Assembly: GCA_007571105.1 (NCBI GenBank)
Contig: RKRZ01000186.1
Location: 1 to 5,707, forward strand
Reading direction: 5' to 3'
Source: Gammaproteobacteria bacterium
Lineage (GTDB): Bacteria; Pseudomonadota; Gammaproteobacteria; Poriferisulfidales; Poriferisulfidaceae
Length of the DNA: 5,707 bases
Positions 4,961-5,707 of this stretch are shown here, in pieces. The position numbers and the translations under genes are program-made. The notes under the pieces were generated by a model. The model saw only the letters and a program-made list of their open reading frames with translations, was not told the origin of the DNA and made no database searches. The stretch's first letter is position 1; each line of letters begins with the position of its first letter.

Positions 4961-5707
4961 TTACCGTTTCTTCTTCCGCCGCCGCACAATCAAGTGATCG
5001 GTGCGGTGCGTCCGTCGCGTCTTGTGTCCCTTGGTCGGCACGCCCCAAGGCGTGACCGGATGGCGTCCGCCGGAGGTCTTCCCCTCACCGCCGCCATGTG
5101 GATGATCTACCGGGTTCATGGCGACGCCGCGAACTGTCGGGCGCACTCCGCGCCAGCGATTCGCGCCTGCTTTCCCCAATTTGATCAGCGTATGCTCGGC
5201 ATTGCCGACTTCACCCACCGTCGCCCGACAGGCGGCCAGTACTTTGCGAACTTCACCGGAACGCAACCGCAAGGTCGCATAGGTGCCCTCGCGCGCCAGC
5301 ACTTGGACATAGGTTCCCGCACTTCGCGCCAGTCGCGCACCTCCGCCCGGATACAACTCCACGCAGTGCACAACGACGCCCACCGGCATATTCTGCAGCG
5401 GCAGGCAATTGCCCACCGTAATCGGCACCTGCTCACCTGATTGCACAGTCATGCCGGCTTTCAGGCCTTCCGGCGCAATGATGTAGCGTCGCTCGCCATC
5501 GGCATACAGCAACAGCGCGATATTGGCGCTGCGATTCGGGTCGTACTCCAAACGCTCCACGCGCGCCGGGATGTTGTCCTTGTTGCGCTTGAAATCAATC
5601 CGACGGTAACGCTGCTTGTGCCCGCCGCCGACATGCCGCGTAGTGATGCGGCCCTGGTTGTTTCTCCCGCCCGTCTTGGACTGGCCTTCCGTCAACGGGC
5701 GATAAGG
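4961..5707 (-). CDS. rplB: 50S ribosomal protein L2, 5'-truncated by the window edge
   Basis: L2 is a core large-subunit protein that binds 23S rRNA, is needed to join the subunits and lies close to the peptidyl-transferase centre. The frame is open from the last base of the window, beginning [17 protein letters not shown]. This aligns with E. coli L2 from about residue 29, so roughly 28 N-terminal residues lie outside. A TTG at 5693-5695 could be mistaken for a start, but conserved residues continue upstream of it. In the 248 visible residues the RNA-binding block [18 protein letters not shown] is at 14-31, [18 protein letters not shown] at 51-68, [11 protein letters not shown] at 184-194 and the invariant loop [12 protein letters not shown] at 198-209. 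That loop includes the histidine matching the functionally important E. coli His229. The tail is strongly basic (VRRRKKKR). It ends in TAA, 6 bases before rpsS. Identification is essentially certain. Confidence 0.98.
   Translation of the reverse strand, partial: PYRPLTEGQSKTGGRNNQGRITTRHVGGGHKQRYRRIDFKRNKDNIPARVERLEYDPNRSANIALLLYADGERRYIIAPEGLKAGMTVQSGEQVPITVGNCLPLQNMPVGVVVHCVELYPGGGARLARSAGTYVQVLAREGTYATLRLRSGEVRKVLAACRATVGEVGNAEHTLIKLGKAGANRWRGVRPTVRGVAMNPVDHPHGGGEGKTSGGRHPVTPWGVPTKGHKTRRTHRTDHLIVRRRKKKR

Noticed and set aside
3648..4997. A 449-codon open frame on the plus strand, longer than any real gene in the window
   Set aside because: It is antisense to rpsC, rplV, rpsS and the end of rplB and is exactly in register with the codons of rpsC and rplV. 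In that register a plus-strand stop needs a minus-strand TTA, CTA or TCA codon, which such genes rarely use. The translation is His/Arg-rich with no recognisable domain, and the minus-strand proteins are certain.
5693..5695. TTG as a possible start of rplB
   Set aside because: Conserved L2 residues (PYRP) continue in frame upstream to the window edge, so the real start lies outside.
1..5707. Mobile element, CRISPR array, tRNA or novel system embedded in the cluster
   Set aside because: Coding sequence covers essentially the whole window, with no gap above 15 bases, no direct or inverted repeats of note, and standard gene order throughout.

Overview
The window is a continuous stretch of the conserved bacterial ribosomal-protein cluster (S10 and spc operons), read entirely from the minus strand. 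In transcription order (high to low coordinates) it carries rplB (L2, 5' end cut by the window edge), rpsS (S19), rplV (L22), rpsC (S3), rplP (L16), rpmC (L29), rpsQ (S17), rplN (L14), rplX (L24), rplE (L5), rpsN (S14), rpsH (S8), rplF (L6) and rplR (L18, 3' end cut by the window edge). The order matches E. coli exactly. Nothing is inserted, missing, duplicated or broken.

Organism: a bacterium of moderately high GC (judged by eye, not counted). Several features recall Beta- or Gammaproteobacteria. S8 opens MSMQDPIADMLTRIRNGQ as in E. coli, L14 ends in the motif blocks [16 protein letters not shown] and SLAPEVL, L6 ends PEPYKGKGVRY...KEAKKK, and S14 is the long 101-residue form without zinc-ribbon cysteines, sitting inside the spc operon. 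The proteins differ enough from E. coli that I do not name a genus. These resemblances are recalled from memory, not from a search.

Layout: 4961-5707 is L2; 3025-4954 holds S19-L22-S3-L16-L29 and 2738-3028 holds S17, completing the S10-operon half; 1-2741 is the spc half, L14 to L18. Packing is extreme. Of 13 junctions, five have overlapping start and stop codons (four ATGA, one TGATG) and the largest gap is 15 bases. There is no room for a conventional intergenic promoter or terminator, and the usual S10/spc boundary (rpsQ-rplN) is itself a 4-base overlap. The two operons are therefore probably co-transcribed here, with translational coupling setting stoichiometry.

The products are all structural parts of the 30S and 50S subunits. 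Start codons needed care. For L24, L5 and S14 an in-frame GTG or TTG lies a few codons upstream of the real ATG, but family alignment and Shine-Dalgarno placement favour the internal ATG. I see no undescribed system. The second-look items concern junction architecture, start-codon context, an extended acidic S17 tail and the fused operon boundary.
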